35,783 nucleotides of DNA from CAZIHO01 sp964538875 (GTDB taxonomy: Bacteria; Pseudomonadota; Gammaproteobacteria; Chromatiales; Chromatiaceae): NCBI GenBank assembly GCA_964538875.1, contig CAZIHO010000022.1:1-35783 (forward strand). Reading direction: 5' to 3'. A program made the translations under genes and the position numbers. Positions 10,591 through 19,102 of the stretch are shown piece by piece (position 1 is the first letter of the stretch; each line of letters opens with the position of its first letter). The notes below the pieces were generated by a model. It searched no databases. It was not told the origin of the DNA and saw only the letters and a program-made list of their open reading frames with translations.

Positions 10591-10977
10591 TCATTCCTTG
10601 CATTGCTTGGCCGAGTAGTCCTTGATGGCGGCCTTGATGGCGTCCTCCGCCAGTACCGAACAGTGCACCTTGACCGGCGGCAGAGCCAGTTCGTCCGCGA
10701 TGTCCCGGTTCTTGATTTCCAGGGCCTGGTCCAGGGTCTTGCCCTTGACCCACTCGGTCAGCAGACTGCTAGAGGCGATGGCGGAGCCACAGCCGTAGGT
10801 CTTGAAGCGGGCGTCCTCGATCACGCCCTGCTCGTTGACCTTGATTTGCAGACGCATCACGTCGCCGCAGGCGGGCGCGCCGACCATTCCGGTACCCACC
10901 TGGGGATCCGCCACGTCCAGGGCACCCACGTTACGGGGGTGCTCGTAGTGATCCAACACCTTGTCACTGTATGCCAT
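10591..10977 (-). CDS. iscU: Fe-S cluster assembly scaffold IscU
   Basis: IscU is the scaffold on which IscS sulfur and iron are assembled into 2Fe-2S and 4Fe-4S clusters. The protein is 128 residues and collinear with E. coli IscU: Cys37, Asp39, Cys63 and Cys106 are all present. The LPPVK motif at 99-103, recognised by the chaperone HscA, is intact. This implies that an HscA is encoded somewhere in the genome although none lies next to hscB here. The ATG at 10977 has an AGGT-type Shine-Dalgarno about nine bases upstream. It follows iscS by 35 bp. Confidence 0.97.
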   Translation of the reverse strand: MAYSDKVLDHYEHPRNVGALDVADPQVGTGMVGAPACGDVMRLQIKVNEQGVIEDARFKTYGCGSAIASSSLLTEWVKGKTLDQALEIKNRDIADELALPPVKVHCSVLAEDAIKAAIKDYSAKQCKE

Positions 10978-11012
10978 GGTTATTTACCTCGCTCTGGCTG
11001 GTACCGAAATGG

Positions 11013-12227
11013 TTAGTGGCCCACCCACCGCACCGACTTGAGGTCGATGCCATCCTTGTACATGTCCCACAGGGGTGACAATTCCCGCAACCGCAGCACC
11101 TGGGTACGGATGCGCTCGATGGCGTAGTCCACTTCTTCTTGGGTGGAGAAGCGGCCCAGGGTGAAGCGGATGGAGCTATGGGCCAATTCGTCCTCCCGCC
11201 CCAGGGCGCGCAGCACATAGCTGGGCTCCAGGCTGGCCGAGGTGCAGGCGGATCCGGAGGAAACCGCCAAGTCCTTGAGGGCCATGATCAGGGATTCACC
11301 CTCCACGAAGGCAAAACTGACGTTCAGATTGCCCGCCACCCGCTGTTCGGCGTCCCCGTTCAGGAACACCTGTTCCAAGTCTTGGATGCCATGCCACAGG
11401 CGCTGACGCAGGGCTAGGATGCGTTCATTGTCGGTGGCCATCTCCTCCTGGGCCAGGCGGAACGCCTCGCCCATGCCGACGATCTGATGGGTCGCCAGGG
11501 TGCCAGAACGCATACCCCGCTCATGGCCGCCGCCGTGAATCTGGGCCTCGATGCGCACCCGGGGCTTGCGGCGCACGTACAGGGCGCCGATGCCCTTGGG
11601 ACCGTAGGTCTTGTGGGCCGACAGGGACATGAGGTCTACCTGCATGGCTTCCACGTCGATGGGCACCTTGCCCGTACTCTGGGCCGCGTCCACGTGCAGC
11701 AGTATCTTGCGGGCACGAGTCAACTCGCCAATGCGCGGGATGTCCTGAATGACGCCGATTTCGTTGTTGACGTGCATGATGGACACCAACAGGGTGTCCG
11801 GGCGTAGCGCCGCCTGCAACTTGTCCAGATCGAGCAGCCCGCTGGGTTCTGGGTCCAGGTAGGTCACCTCAAACCCTTCCCGTTCCAGTTGCCGGCAGGT
11901 GTCCAACACCGCCTTGTGCTCGGTCTTGCAGGTGACGATGTGCTTGCCCTGCTTGGCGTAAAAGGTGGCGGCGCCCTTGATGGCCAGGTTATCTGACTCG
12001 GTGGCGCCGGAGGTCCAGACGATTTCCTTGGGGTCGGCCTTAATCAGCGCCGCCACTTGGGCGCGGGCTTGCTCAGTGGCTTCCTCGGCCCGCCAGCCAA
12101 ACGGATGGGAGCGGGACGCCGGATTGCCGAAATCGCCATCCAGGGTCAAATACCCCATCATCTTTTGGGCGACGCGGGGGTCAACCGGCGTGGTCGCCGA
12201 ATAATCCATGTAAATAGGCAGTTTCAT
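11013..12227 (-). CDS. iscS: Cysteine desulfurase IscS
   Basis: IscS is the pyridoxal-phosphate enzyme that takes sulfur from cysteine as a persulfide and donates it to IscU, tRNA thiolation and other pathways. At 404 residues it has exactly the E. coli length. The PLP lysine is Lys206 in SLSAHKTYGPKG and the active cysteine is Cys328 in SSGSACTSAS, both at the E. coli positions. The start at 12227 (MKLPIYMDYSATTP) follows the family; the open frame extends 11 codons further without homology. The Shine-Dalgarno is weak. It lies 42 bp after iscR. Confidence 0.97.
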   Translation of the reverse strand: MKLPIYMDYSATTPVDPRVAQKMMGYLTLDGDFGNPASRSHPFGWRAEEATEQARAQVAALIKADPKEIVWTSGATESDNLAIKGAATFYAKQGKHIVTCKTEHKAVLDTCRQLEREGFEVTYLDPEPSGLLDLDKLQAALRPDTLLVSIMHVNNEIGVIQDIPRIGELTRARKILLHVDAAQSTGKVPIDVEAMQVDLMSLSAHKTYGPKGIGALYVRRKPRVRIEAQIHGGGHERGMRSGTLATHQIVGMGEAFRLAQEEMATDNERILALRQRLWHGIQDLEQVFLNGDAEQRVAGNLNVSFAFVEGESLIMALKDLAVSSGSACTSASLEPSYVLRALGREDELAHSSIRFTLGRFSTQEEVDYAIERIRTQVLRLRELSPLWDMYKDGIDLKSVRWVGH

Positions 12228-12269
12228 CGGATGCTCGCTGCTTTGGATACGGCCAGTCAATTCATCTGG

Positions 12270-12770
12270 TTAGAAGGAAACCTGACGGGTTACCGAACCG
12301 AGGGCGGGAAGGACGTGGGGCCCGTCCACGCTGGGCACCTCCCGGTCGCCGAGGGCGCGGTTGGCCAGTTCCCGCCGGTCCATGAGTTCCTGGAGGCTGA
12401 TGCTGTGCAGATAGTTGTAGATCCGCTTGCTCAGGTCGTGCCACAAATCGTGGGTAAGGCAGGGTTGGTTGTTTTGACAATTCCCCTCCCCGCCGCACCG
12501 GGTGGTGTCCAGGCTCTCATCCACGGCGCCGATCACTTCCGCCACGAAAATTTCCGCCGGCGGCCGGGCCAGGTTGTAACCCCCGCCGGGTCCCCGCACA
12601 CTGGCCACCAAAGAACGGCGGCGCAGGCGGGCAAAGAGTTGCTCCAGATAGGACAGGGAGATGCCCTGTCGTTGCGCGATGTCCGCCAGGGTCGTGGGGC
12701 CTCCTCCGTGGTGGATGGCCAAATCCAGCATGGCGGTAACGGCGTATCGGCCTTTGGTCGTCAATCTCAC
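12270..12770 (-). CDS. iscR: Iron-sulfur cluster regulator IscR
   Basis: IscR is an Rrf2-family winged-helix regulator that binds a 2Fe-2S cluster and represses its own isc operon when clusters are plentiful. The 166 residues show the Rrf2 helix-turn-helix (LADIAQRQGISLSYLEQLFARLR, about 28-50) and the cluster ligands Cys92, Cys98, Cys104 and His107, as in E. coli. It heads iscR-iscS-iscU-iscA-hscB. Autoregulation is supported by a type 1-like operator and promoter at 12803-12836, 33 bp upstream of its start. Confidence 0.96.
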   Translation of the reverse strand: MRLTTKGRYAVTAMLDLAIHHGGGPTTLADIAQRQGISLSYLEQLFARLRRRSLVASVRGPGGGYNLARPPAEIFVAEVIGAVDESLDTTRCGGEGNCQNNQPCLTHDLWHDLSKRIYNYLHSISLQELMDRRELANRALGDREVPSVDGPHVLPALGSVTRQVSF

Positions 12771-12802
12771 GGTCCCTACTCCCTAGGTCAAACTTCATAC
12801 AG

Positions 12803-12836
12803 ACTATAGCATTAGTTGATAATTTTAGTCAATTAT
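12803..12836 (-). promoter_or_regulatory. isc operon promoter with IscR type 1-like operator
   Basis: On the minus strand TTGACT (12832-12827) and TATAGT (12808-12803) form a -35/-10 pair with an 18-base spacer, plus a TGC extended -10. The 25 bases at 12836-12812 match 21 positions of the known IscR type 1 consensus (ATASYYGACT, WWW centre, AGTCRRSTAT) by eye. The operator covers the -35 and most of the spacer, so bound IscR would block RNA polymerase. It overlaps the cysE stop codon (12833-12835), so transcription from cysE would pass through it. Confidence 0.8.
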
Positions 12837-12839
12837 TCA
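12822..12839. repeat. 18-bp element shared with 13714-13731 (isc copy)
   Basis: The sequence ATTTTAGTCAATTATTCA occurs here and again at 13714-13731, in the same orientation and without mismatch. This copy contains the -35 box and the left half of the IscR-type operator. An exact 18-mer recurring by chance in a 36-kb window is unlikely. Confidence 0.85.
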
Positions 12840-13648
12840 GCTAGCTTTAGGGACTCGGCGGGGCTCGATTGCCCCGAATCCGGGTCGGCCAAACTGTCCA
12901 GGGTCGAGGTGATCTCACAGCCGTTCAGGGGCGGCAATTCCCCCAAAGACTCGCTGAGTCCCAGACGCTTCAACGCCTCGCACAGGGCTTCCATCTTGTG
13001 ATCCATCACATGGATGTGGTCCAGCAGGCAGTTGATGGCATGGGCCACCGGATCCGGGGCGTCCTGGGTGGCGCCGTAGGCGTCGAAGCCCATTTTCTTG
13101 GCGGTGGCCGCCCGCCGTTCCGCGTGTTCGCCCCGCGCCGGCTCCACCAGACGGCCGGGCACGCCCACCACCGTGGCACCAGCGGGCACCGGGTGCAGCA
13201 CCACCGCGTTGGACCCAATCCGGGCGCCGTCGCCCACCTGGATGGGCCCCAGTACCTTGGCACCCGCGCCCACCACCACGTCGTTGCCCAGGGTCGGGTG
13301 GCGCTTGCCCTTCCGCCAACTGGTGCCACCCAGGGTGACGCCGTGATACAGGGTGCAATCATCGCCGATGACAGCGGTTTCGCCGATGACCACGCCCATG
13401 CCATGGTCGATGAAAAAACGCCGGCCAATGGCGGCCCCAGGATGAATTTCGATGCCGGTGACCCAACGGGCCAAATTGGATAACACCCGCGCCGGCCACT
13501 TGATGCCCCGCTTCCACAACTTATGGGTGAAGCGATGCATCCACACGGCGTGAAGGCCCGGATAAGTAGTGAAGACCTCGAACCGGGTACGGGCCGCTGG
13601 GTCCCGCTCGAATACGCACTTGAGGTCTTCTTTGATCCGCTGCCACAT
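12833..13648 (-). CDS. cysE: Serine O-acetyltransferase
   Basis: CysE acetylates serine with acetyl-CoA to O-acetylserine, which cysteine synthase turns into cysteine. The 271-residue protein has the N-terminal helical part (about 1-60) and a left-handed beta-helix of hexapeptide repeats (about 65-170) with IDHGMGVVIGETAVIGDDCTLYHGVTLGGT, containing the acetyl-CoA site and the catalytic His-Asp pair. A variable tail (about 180-271) follows. The gene lies between trmJ and iscR, an order seen in other gammaproteobacteria, which links cysteine supply to IscS. Its stop codon lies inside the isc operator. An 18-bp copy of the isc promoter region lies 66 bp upstream of its start. Confidence 0.95.
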   Translation of the reverse strand: MWQRIKEDLKCVFERDPAARTRFEVFTTYPGLHAVWMHRFTHKLWKRGIKWPARVLSNLARWVTGIEIHPGAAIGRRFFIDHGMGVVIGETAVIGDDCTLYHGVTLGGTSWRKGKRHPTLGNDVVVGAGAKVLGPIQVGDGARIGSNAVVLHPVPAGATVVGVPGRLVEPARGEHAERRAATAKKMGFDAYGATQDAPDPVAHAINCLLDHIHVMDHKMEALCEALKRLGLSESLGELPPLNGCEITSTLDSLADPDSGQSSPAESLKLAE

Positions 13649-13713
13649 GGACCCTTACCTGTCACCGGCCTGGTTGGACGCTTGGGCTAGAGCCGCCCCG
13701 CCCTTTACCTAGC

Positions 13714-13731
13714 ATTTTAGTCAATTATTCA
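13714..13731. repeat. 18-bp element shared with 12822-12839 (cysE copy)
   Basis: This is an exact copy of the 18 bases around the isc promoter -35 box, in the same orientation, 66 bp upstream of cysE. The TTGACT box and the left IscR half-site are kept, but the right half-site and the -10 element are not. It may be an IscR half-site, a -35 box with an unrecognised -10, or a duplication remnant. Confidence 0.8.
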
Positions 13732-13918
13732 CGGGATCGCCCCATGGTGCAAGGGCCGAGGTAAAAAACCGGGAGTAATTCGGGCGGGGCGGGATGGGAA
13801 AACCGTACACGGGTTGGGGTTCCAACCGGGCCGCCGTCCGCTGGGCGAGTGGAGTCCCGGCGGCGGGTGCCCATTATGCACCAACGGGGGCGCAATGGAG
13901 CAGAAGTTCGCTAGGCTT

Positions 13919-14650
13919 TTATTGGCCGCCTGGCGTACCGACCCGCTGTTGAATCTTGGTGAGAATGCCGCGCAGGATATTGATCTCGTCCAAGTCCAGA
14001 CGCGCCCGGTTAAACAGGCGCCGTAGCCGCCGCAACAGCTTTTCCGACTGCTGGGGGTGGGCGAACTGGATCTGGCGCAGGGTAGCCGTCAAGTGCTGGT
14101 GCAGGCCATCCAGCAAATCGGCGCCCGCCAAGGGACGCTCATCCGCCACCCCCCCGGATTGTTCGCCAAGGGACGCCAAGTGACACTCGTAGGCCAGGAT
14201 TTGCACAGCCGAAGCCACGTTGAGGGAGTTGAAATCCGCCTGGGTTGGGATGTGCACCAGATATTGACAGAGTTCCAGTTCCTCGTTGCTGAGTCCGGAA
14301 CTCTCGCGGCCGAACACCAGCGCCACCGGACCCAGGGCCGCTTCCGCCACCAGAATCTCGGCCGCTTGGCGGGGCCATAGCGCCGGCCAATCCACGGCCC
14401 GATGGCGGGCGCTGGTCCCCACCACCAACCGGCAACCGGCCAGGGCTTGCACCAAATCGCCGCACACCTGCGCCTTGGCTAGCAAGTCATCGGCTCCGGA
14501 AGCCCGGGCGGTTGCCTCAGCATGGGGAAAGATCTTGGGCCGGACCAGGTACAGCCGGTCCATGGCCATGGTTTTCATGGCGCGAGCGGCGGCGCCGATA
14601 TTGCCGGGATGGGTGGTTTCGACCAGGACGATACGGACGTTGGACAGCAT
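13919..14650 (-). CDS. trmJ: tRNA (cytidine/uridine-2'-O-)-methyltransferase TrmJ
   Basis: TrmJ uses SAM to methylate the 2'-OH of nucleotide 32 in the anticodon loop of several tRNAs. The 243-residue protein shows the SPOUT trefoil-knot motifs: NVRIVLVETTHPGNIGAAARAMKTM at the N-terminus, LVFGRESSGLSNEELELC near 110-130 and IPTQADFNSLNVASAVQI near 135-150, followed by a C-terminal dimerisation extension. The start at 14650 (MLSNVRIVLVE) matches E. coli TrmJ; an ATG two codons upstream (14656) is possible. It is divergent from suhB across 81 bp and heads the direction of cysE-isc, a conserved neighbourhood. Confidence 0.93.
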   Translation of the reverse strand: MLSNVRIVLVETTHPGNIGAAARAMKTMAMDRLYLVRPKIFPHAEATARASGADDLLAKAQVCGDLVQALAGCRLVVGTSARHRAVDWPALWPRQAAEILVAEAALGPVALVFGRESSGLSNEELELCQYLVHIPTQADFNSLNVASAVQILAYECHLASLGEQSGGVADERPLAGADLLDGLHQHLTATLRQIQFAHPQQSEKLLRRLRRLFNRARLDLDEINILRGILTKIQQRVGTPGGQ

Positions 14651-14731
14651 GGCCATCAGCTTAACATGGGATGCACCCAGGCGGATTTTTTGCTTTGCGG
14701 AACCAGCCGCTTCCGGTATCCTTGCCGGCCC

Positions 14732-15529
14732 ATGCACCCAATGCTCAACATCGCCGTTCGCGCCGCCCGTCAGGCAGGCCGCATCCTATTGCGGAACCTG
14801 GAGCACACAGAAACTTTGCGCGTGTTCCAAAAAGGCCGCAATGATTTCGTCAGCGAAGTGGATCGCCAGGCGGAACAGGCCATCATCCAGGAATTGCGGG
14901 ACAAGTATCCCCATCACGCCATTCTGGCGGAGGAAAGTGGCGCCCTGTCTGGCAACGAATATGAGTGGATCATCGATCCCCTGGACGGCACCAACAACTA
15001 CCTGCACGGGTTTCCCCAGTTTTCCATTTCCATCGCCCTGCGCGTCAAGGGCCGGATCGAGCATGGCGTGGTCTACGACCCCCTGCGGGAGGAACTCTTT
15101 ACCGCCAGTCGCGGCGGTGGCGCCCAGCTCAATGACCGGCGGCTGCGGGTCTCGACCCGGGTTAACTTGGAAGGAGCTTTGCTGGGCACTGGCTTTCCAT
15201 TCCGGGATCAGTCCAATCTGAAGAATTACCTCGGGATGCTGGAGGTGTTGATTAAAGACACCGCTGGCATTCGCCGGGCCGGCTCCGCCGCCCTGGATTT
15301 CGCCTACGTGGCGGCCGGGCGCTTGGATGGATTCTGGGAACTGGGACTGTCTCAGTGGGACTGCGCGGCGGGCGCCCTATTGATTTTGGAAGCCGGCGGC
15401 ATCGTCACCGACCTGGGTGGCGGCGACCGTTTCCTGGAAACCGGCAACGTGGTGGCCGGCGGTCCCAAGGTGCACCGGGCCATTTTGGACGCCATCGGAC
15501 CCTTCCGCACCGAGCGCCTGCGCGCCTAG
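14732..15529 (+). CDS. suhB: Inositol-1-monophosphatase / NusA partner SuhB
   Basis: SuhB is a magnesium-dependent inositol monophosphatase family protein which in E. coli also joins the rRNA antitermination complex. The 265 residues carry the family metal motifs: EESG near 67-70, DPLDGTNNYLHGFP near 82-95 and LSQWDCAAGALLILEAGG near 208-225. The start at 14732 gives MHPMLNIAVRAAR, matching the E. coli N-terminus. There is no clear Shine-Dalgarno. A possible promoter is TTTGCG (about 14693) with TATCCT 17 bases on. It is divergent from trmJ, as in many gammaproteobacteria. Confidence 0.95.
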   Translation: MHPMLNIAVRAARQAGRILLRNLEHTETLRVFQKGRNDFVSEVDRQAEQAIIQELRDKYPHHAILAEESGALSGNEYEWIIDPLDGTNNYLHGFPQFSISIALRVKGRIEHGVVYDPLREELFTASRGGGAQLNDRRLRVSTRVNLEGALLGTGFPFRDQSNLKNYLGMLEVLIKDTAGIRRAGSAALDFAYVAAGRLDGFWELGLSQWDCAAGALLILEAGGIVTDLGGGDRFLETGNVVAGGPKVHRAILDAIGPFRTERLRA

Positions 15530-15711
15530 AAGCTTGCATCGGGCTGATCCAACTGGAGCAGGCCCGTCCCCCCAAGTGCTGGCCTAGACCGGCTGTTCCG
15601 CGCCGATCGCCCAAGTTCACGCCTGCTGCTAGGCCGCGCCCTGGGTTGCGGGGCGCAGATTGGTCTACCGGGATGCGACCAGGAACTGGGAAAGGTGGTC
15701 AGGAAGCGGCG

Positions 15712-15729
15712 CCCCCGCCTAGGCGGGGG
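15712..15729. terminator. GC-only palindrome between convergent suhB and secF
   Basis: CCCCCGCCTAGGCGGGGG is a perfect 18-bp palindrome in the 224-bp gap between the ends of suhB and secF. As RNA it would form a tight hairpin on either strand. There is no U-run on either side, so termination is plausible from position but not proven. Confidence 0.45.
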
Positions 15730-15753
15730 ACTGTAACAGGAACTGGGTGGCCA

Positions 15754-16689
15754 CTAGGGCATGCTGTCGGTTTCAACCATCTTCTTGGCCACCGCCAGGT
15801 CGGCCCGGCTCACGCCCAGCCACAGGGACGCGGCGCTGGCTACATAGATGGACGAATAAGTGCCCACCACGATGCCCACCAGCAGCGCCACCGAAAAGCC
15901 GTGCAGCACCGGCCCGCCGAGCAGAAGCAGAGCTAGCACCGCCAGCGAGGTGACCACATGGGTCACCAGGGTCCGGGATAGGGTTTCGTTCAAGGACAGG
16001 TCCATGATCTCTATCACCGAGCCCTTGCGGACCTTGCGGAAATTTTCCCGGATCCGGTCGAACACCACGATGGTGTCGTTCAAGGAATACCCCAGCACCG
16101 CTAACACGGCGGCCAAGGCGGTCAAGTCGAACTCAATGTGAAACACCGAGAACCAGCCGACCGTCACCACCACGTCATGGATGGTGGCGATGATGGCGCC
16201 GATGGCGAACCTATATTCAAATCGCAGGGCGATATAGAGCAGAATTCCGCCTAGGGCGTACAACACCGCCAAGCCGGCCTTTTCCACCAACTCACCGCCC
16301 ACCAGGGATCCCACGAACTCCACGCGCCTGAGTTCGGCGCGGCCGTCCCCCACCTTCTTCATGGCATCGAATGCCCGGTTGCTGAGAGTGGCACTGGTTT
16401 CCTCGCCTCGCGGCGGTATGCGCACCAGGATGTCGCGGGTGGTGCCGAATCGCTGCACGCCGGCGTCCGAGAATCCCCCCTCCGTCAGCGCCATCCGCAC
16501 CGCGTGAGGATCCACCGGCTGTTCGTAGTTCACCTCAATCAGGGTGCCGCCAGTAAAGTCGATGCCGAGCGGCATGCCCCGGATGCCGATCGACAGCAGA
16601 CAAAGCAGCGTTATTGCCCCCGAGGCAATGGCCATCGGCATGCGCAAGCGCATGAAGCGAAAACTGGGTACCTTGCTAAGAAAGCGCAT
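15754..16689 (-). CDS. secF: Protein translocase subunit SecF
   Basis: SecF forms the proton-driven SecDF complex that pulls exported proteins out of the SecYEG channel on the periplasmic side. The 311-residue protein has the first membrane segment near 19-36, the GIDFTGGTLIEV motif just after it, a periplasmic P1-like domain (about 40-135) and five further membrane segments (VLYALGGILLYIALRFE onward, including LTALAAVLAVLGYSLNDTIVVFDRIREN). The start at 16689 follows secD by 25 bp. It is the last gene of the yajC-secD-secF unit. Confidence 0.96.
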   Translation of the reverse strand: MRFLSKVPSFRFMRLRMPMAIASGAITLLCLLSIGIRGMPLGIDFTGGTLIEVNYEQPVDPHAVRMALTEGGFSDAGVQRFGTTRDILVRIPPRGEETSATLSNRAFDAMKKVGDGRAELRRVEFVGSLVGGELVEKAGLAVLYALGGILLYIALRFEYRFAIGAIIATIHDVVVTVGWFSVFHIEFDLTALAAVLAVLGYSLNDTIVVFDRIRENFRKVRKGSVIEIMDLSLNETLSRTLVTHVVTSLAVLALLLLGGPVLHGFSVALLVGIVVGTYSSIYVASAASLWLGVSRADLAVAKKMVETDSMP

Positions 16690-16714
16690 GAGCGGAACCT
16701 CGAAACCTGGTCGC

Positions 16715-18568
16715 CTAGACGGGAAGATCTTTCAGACGGCGATGACCGAACACCAGGTTCACAATCGCCCGGCTGAGGGTCACGGCGGTGAACATGGAGG
16801 TCAGGATGCCGAGGGATAGCACCACCGCGAAGCCCTTAACCGGTCCGGTGCCAAAGCTGAACAGCACCACGCCGGCAATCAGGGTGGTGACGTTGGAGTC
16901 CAGGATGGTGCCCCAGGCTTTTTCGTAACCGGCCGCCAAGGCCGCTTGGGGGCTGTTGCCGATGCGCAGTTCCTCGCGGATGCGCTCGTTGATAAGCACG
17001 TTGGCGTCTACCGACATGCCCACGGTAAGGATGATGCCGGCGATGCCTGGCAGCGTCAGGGTCGCTTGCAACATGGACAACAGGGCCACCAGCAGAATGA
17101 TGTTGACCAGCAACACCACATCCGCGATCAGGCCGAAAATCTTGTAGTAGATGCCCATGAATAGGGCCACCAGCAGGGTGGCAATCACCGCTGAGGTGAG
17201 ACCCTTGTCGATGTTGTCCTGGCCCAGGCTGGGCCCCACGGTCCGTTCCTCGACGATTTCGATGGGCGCGGCCAGGGCGCCGGAGCGCAACAACAGGGCC
17301 AGGGTATGGGCCTCCTTGGTGCTATCCAGGCCGGTGGTTTGGAACCGGCGGCCGAAGGGCTCCAGGATGTTGGCGACGCTGATGACTTCTTCCACCAGGA
17401 CCTTTTGCTTGACCGGCTGGCCGTCCACCATCTTGGTTTGGGTGCGGTTTTCGATGAACACCACCGCCATGGGCTTACCCACATTCTCGGTGGTCACGTC
17501 CCGCATGCGCTTGGCGCCCTGCCCGTCCAGGTTGACGAACACCGCCGGTTGGCCGCTGCGCTGATCGAAGCCGGAGGTGGCGTCGGTGATCTGGTCGCCG
17601 GTGACGATGACCCGGTTGCTCAATAGCACCGGCCGTCCGTTCCGCTCCTTGTACAACTTGGTGCCCACCGGCACCCGCCCCGCCAGGGCATCCTCGACGC
17701 TGTGCTCAGTGTCGACCAGGCGATATTCCAGGGTGGCGGTGGCGCCCAACAATTCCTTGAGCCGGGCCGGATCCTGAACGCCGGGCAGTTCCACCACGAT
17801 GCGCCGTTCGCCCTGCTGTTGAATCACCGGCTCGGTCACGCCCAGGGCGTTGACCCGGTTGCGCAGGGTGGTGATGTTTTGATCTAGGGCGAACTTCTTG
17901 ATGGCCTTCTGATCGGTCAGCGGTAAGGTGCCATAAATCAGGAAGTTGTCCCCGTCCACGCCGCTTTCCAAGGCCAGGCTGGCGATTTCCTTGCGAATCA
18001 ACTCCTGGGCTTGATCCCGGACCGCTTGGTCCTTGAAGGACACGGTCAGACGCTTGGCGTCATGGCCGACGGTGACGTAACGGATCTTTTCCTTACGCAA
18101 TAGATTGCGAATATCGCCGGTGTTGCGCTCCAAGGCCTTGCCGACCGCCGCGTCCATGTCCACGTCGATCAAAACATGGATGCCGCCCCGCAGGTCGAGG
18201 CCCAGGTACATGGGCGCCGCCCGCACCCAGGAGAACCAACCCGGCAAGTCCGGCGCCAGGTTCATGGCCACCGAGTACTCATCCCCCAAGGCGATGGAGA
18301 TCAGGTCCTTGCCCTTGAGTTGCTGCTCCCCGTCCAGAAAGCGCACCAGCACCTTGGCGCCATGGTTTTCGATCCGTTTGACGGGTACGGCGCCGTTTTC
18401 CAGGGCGGCCTTGATGCCGCCGATGGTGGCCTCGTTCACCGGTGCGGAACGCACGGCGGAAATTTCCAGGGACGGGTCCTGACTGAACAAATTAGGCGCC
18501 CCATAGAGGACACCGATCAGGACGATGACCAATATGGTCAGGTTCTTCCACAGGGGATACCGGTTCAT
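16715..18568 (-). CDS. secD: Protein translocase subunit SecD
   Basis: SecD is the large partner of SecF in the inner-membrane SecDF export motor. The 617 residues match the family. There is one N-terminal membrane segment (LTILVIVLIGVLYGAPNLF, about 9-27), the large periplasmic P1 domain opened by YLGLDLRGGIHVLIDVD, and five C-terminal membrane segments with TLPGIAGIILTVGMSVDANVLINERIREE, the RND-like motif with the conserved proton-path aspartate. It lies 39 bp after yajC. Confidence 0.97.
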   Translation of the reverse strand: MNRYPLWKNLTILVIVLIGVLYGAPNLFSQDPSLEISAVRSAPVNEATIGGIKAALENGAVPVKRIENHGAKVLVRFLDGEQQLKGKDLISIALGDEYSVAMNLAPDLPGWFSWVRAAPMYLGLDLRGGIHVLIDVDMDAAVGKALERNTGDIRNLLRKEKIRYVTVGHDAKRLTVSFKDQAVRDQAQELIRKEIASLALESGVDGDNFLIYGTLPLTDQKAIKKFALDQNITTLRNRVNALGVTEPVIQQQGERRIVVELPGVQDPARLKELLGATATLEYRLVDTEHSVEDALAGRVPVGTKLYKERNGRPVLLSNRVIVTGDQITDATSGFDQRSGQPAVFVNLDGQGAKRMRDVTTENVGKPMAVVFIENRTQTKMVDGQPVKQKVLVEEVISVANILEPFGRRFQTTGLDSTKEAHTLALLLRSGALAAPIEIVEERTVGPSLGQDNIDKGLTSAVIATLLVALFMGIYYKIFGLIADVVLLVNIILLVALLSMLQATLTLPGIAGIILTVGMSVDANVLINERIREELRIGNSPQAALAAGYEKAWGTILDSNVTTLIAGVVLFSFGTGPVKGFAVVLSLGILTSMFTAVTLSRAIVNLVFGHRRLKDLPV

Positions 18569-18607
18569 GGCGGTTACAGCGGTCCTCGAAGCGGGCCCGG
18601 CCCGTCT

Positions 18608-18946
18608 TTACATTTCCTTGATGGAGCCTTTGGGCAACAGGTTTTCCACGGCGGCACGCCGTACCTTGATGTTGACGCCATCGGCGATTTCCAGGGTCAC
18701 CACCTGGTCGTTGAGATCCATGATGCGGCCCACTACGCCACCGACGGTGATGACCTCGTCCCCCTTCGCCAAGGTCTCGACCAGCTTTTTATGCTCCTTC
18801 TGACGCTTGACCTGGGGCCGGATCATGAAGAAGTACAGAATCAGCACCAATCCAATCGGAAACAGCAATCCCATGATGGGATCGCCCCCGGTTCCGGCGG
18901 CGGCGGTGGCTTCCTGAGCGAGGGCGTCGGAAATCAGAAAACTCAT
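18608..18946 (-). CDS. yajC: Sec translocon accessory protein YajC
   Basis: YajC is a small inner-membrane protein that co-purifies with SecDF-YidC. The 112-residue protein has a short N-terminus (MSFLISDALAQE), one membrane segment (about 28-46, LLFPIGLVLILYFFMIRPQ) and a conserved cytoplasmic part (KLVETLAKGDEVITVGGVVGRIMDL). The start at 18946 matches the E. coli MSFFISDA-type N-terminus; the frame is open four codons further. Upstream one usually finds tgt and queA; here ahcY lies upstream on the same strand, 156 bp away, a gap with an imperfect GC-rich hairpin (19061-19078). Confidence 0.94.
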   Translation of the reverse strand: MSFLISDALAQEATAAAGTGGDPIMGLLFPIGLVLILYFFMIRPQVKRQKEHKKLVETLAKGDEVITVGGVVGRIMDLNDQVVTLEIADGVNIKVRRAAVENLLPKGSIKEM

Positions 18947-19102
18947 GCGTATCACCCAACGAATGGAGGTAAAAAAGACCAGGACCGGCGACAGCCCGGC
19001 CCCAACCAGCCGCGCATTATGACATAGTCGCGCGCCCGATACCGAACCAGCCCCGCCCCGCCGGCGACCAGGCGCCGGGAGCGGGCGGGATTTGGACCCC
19101 GG

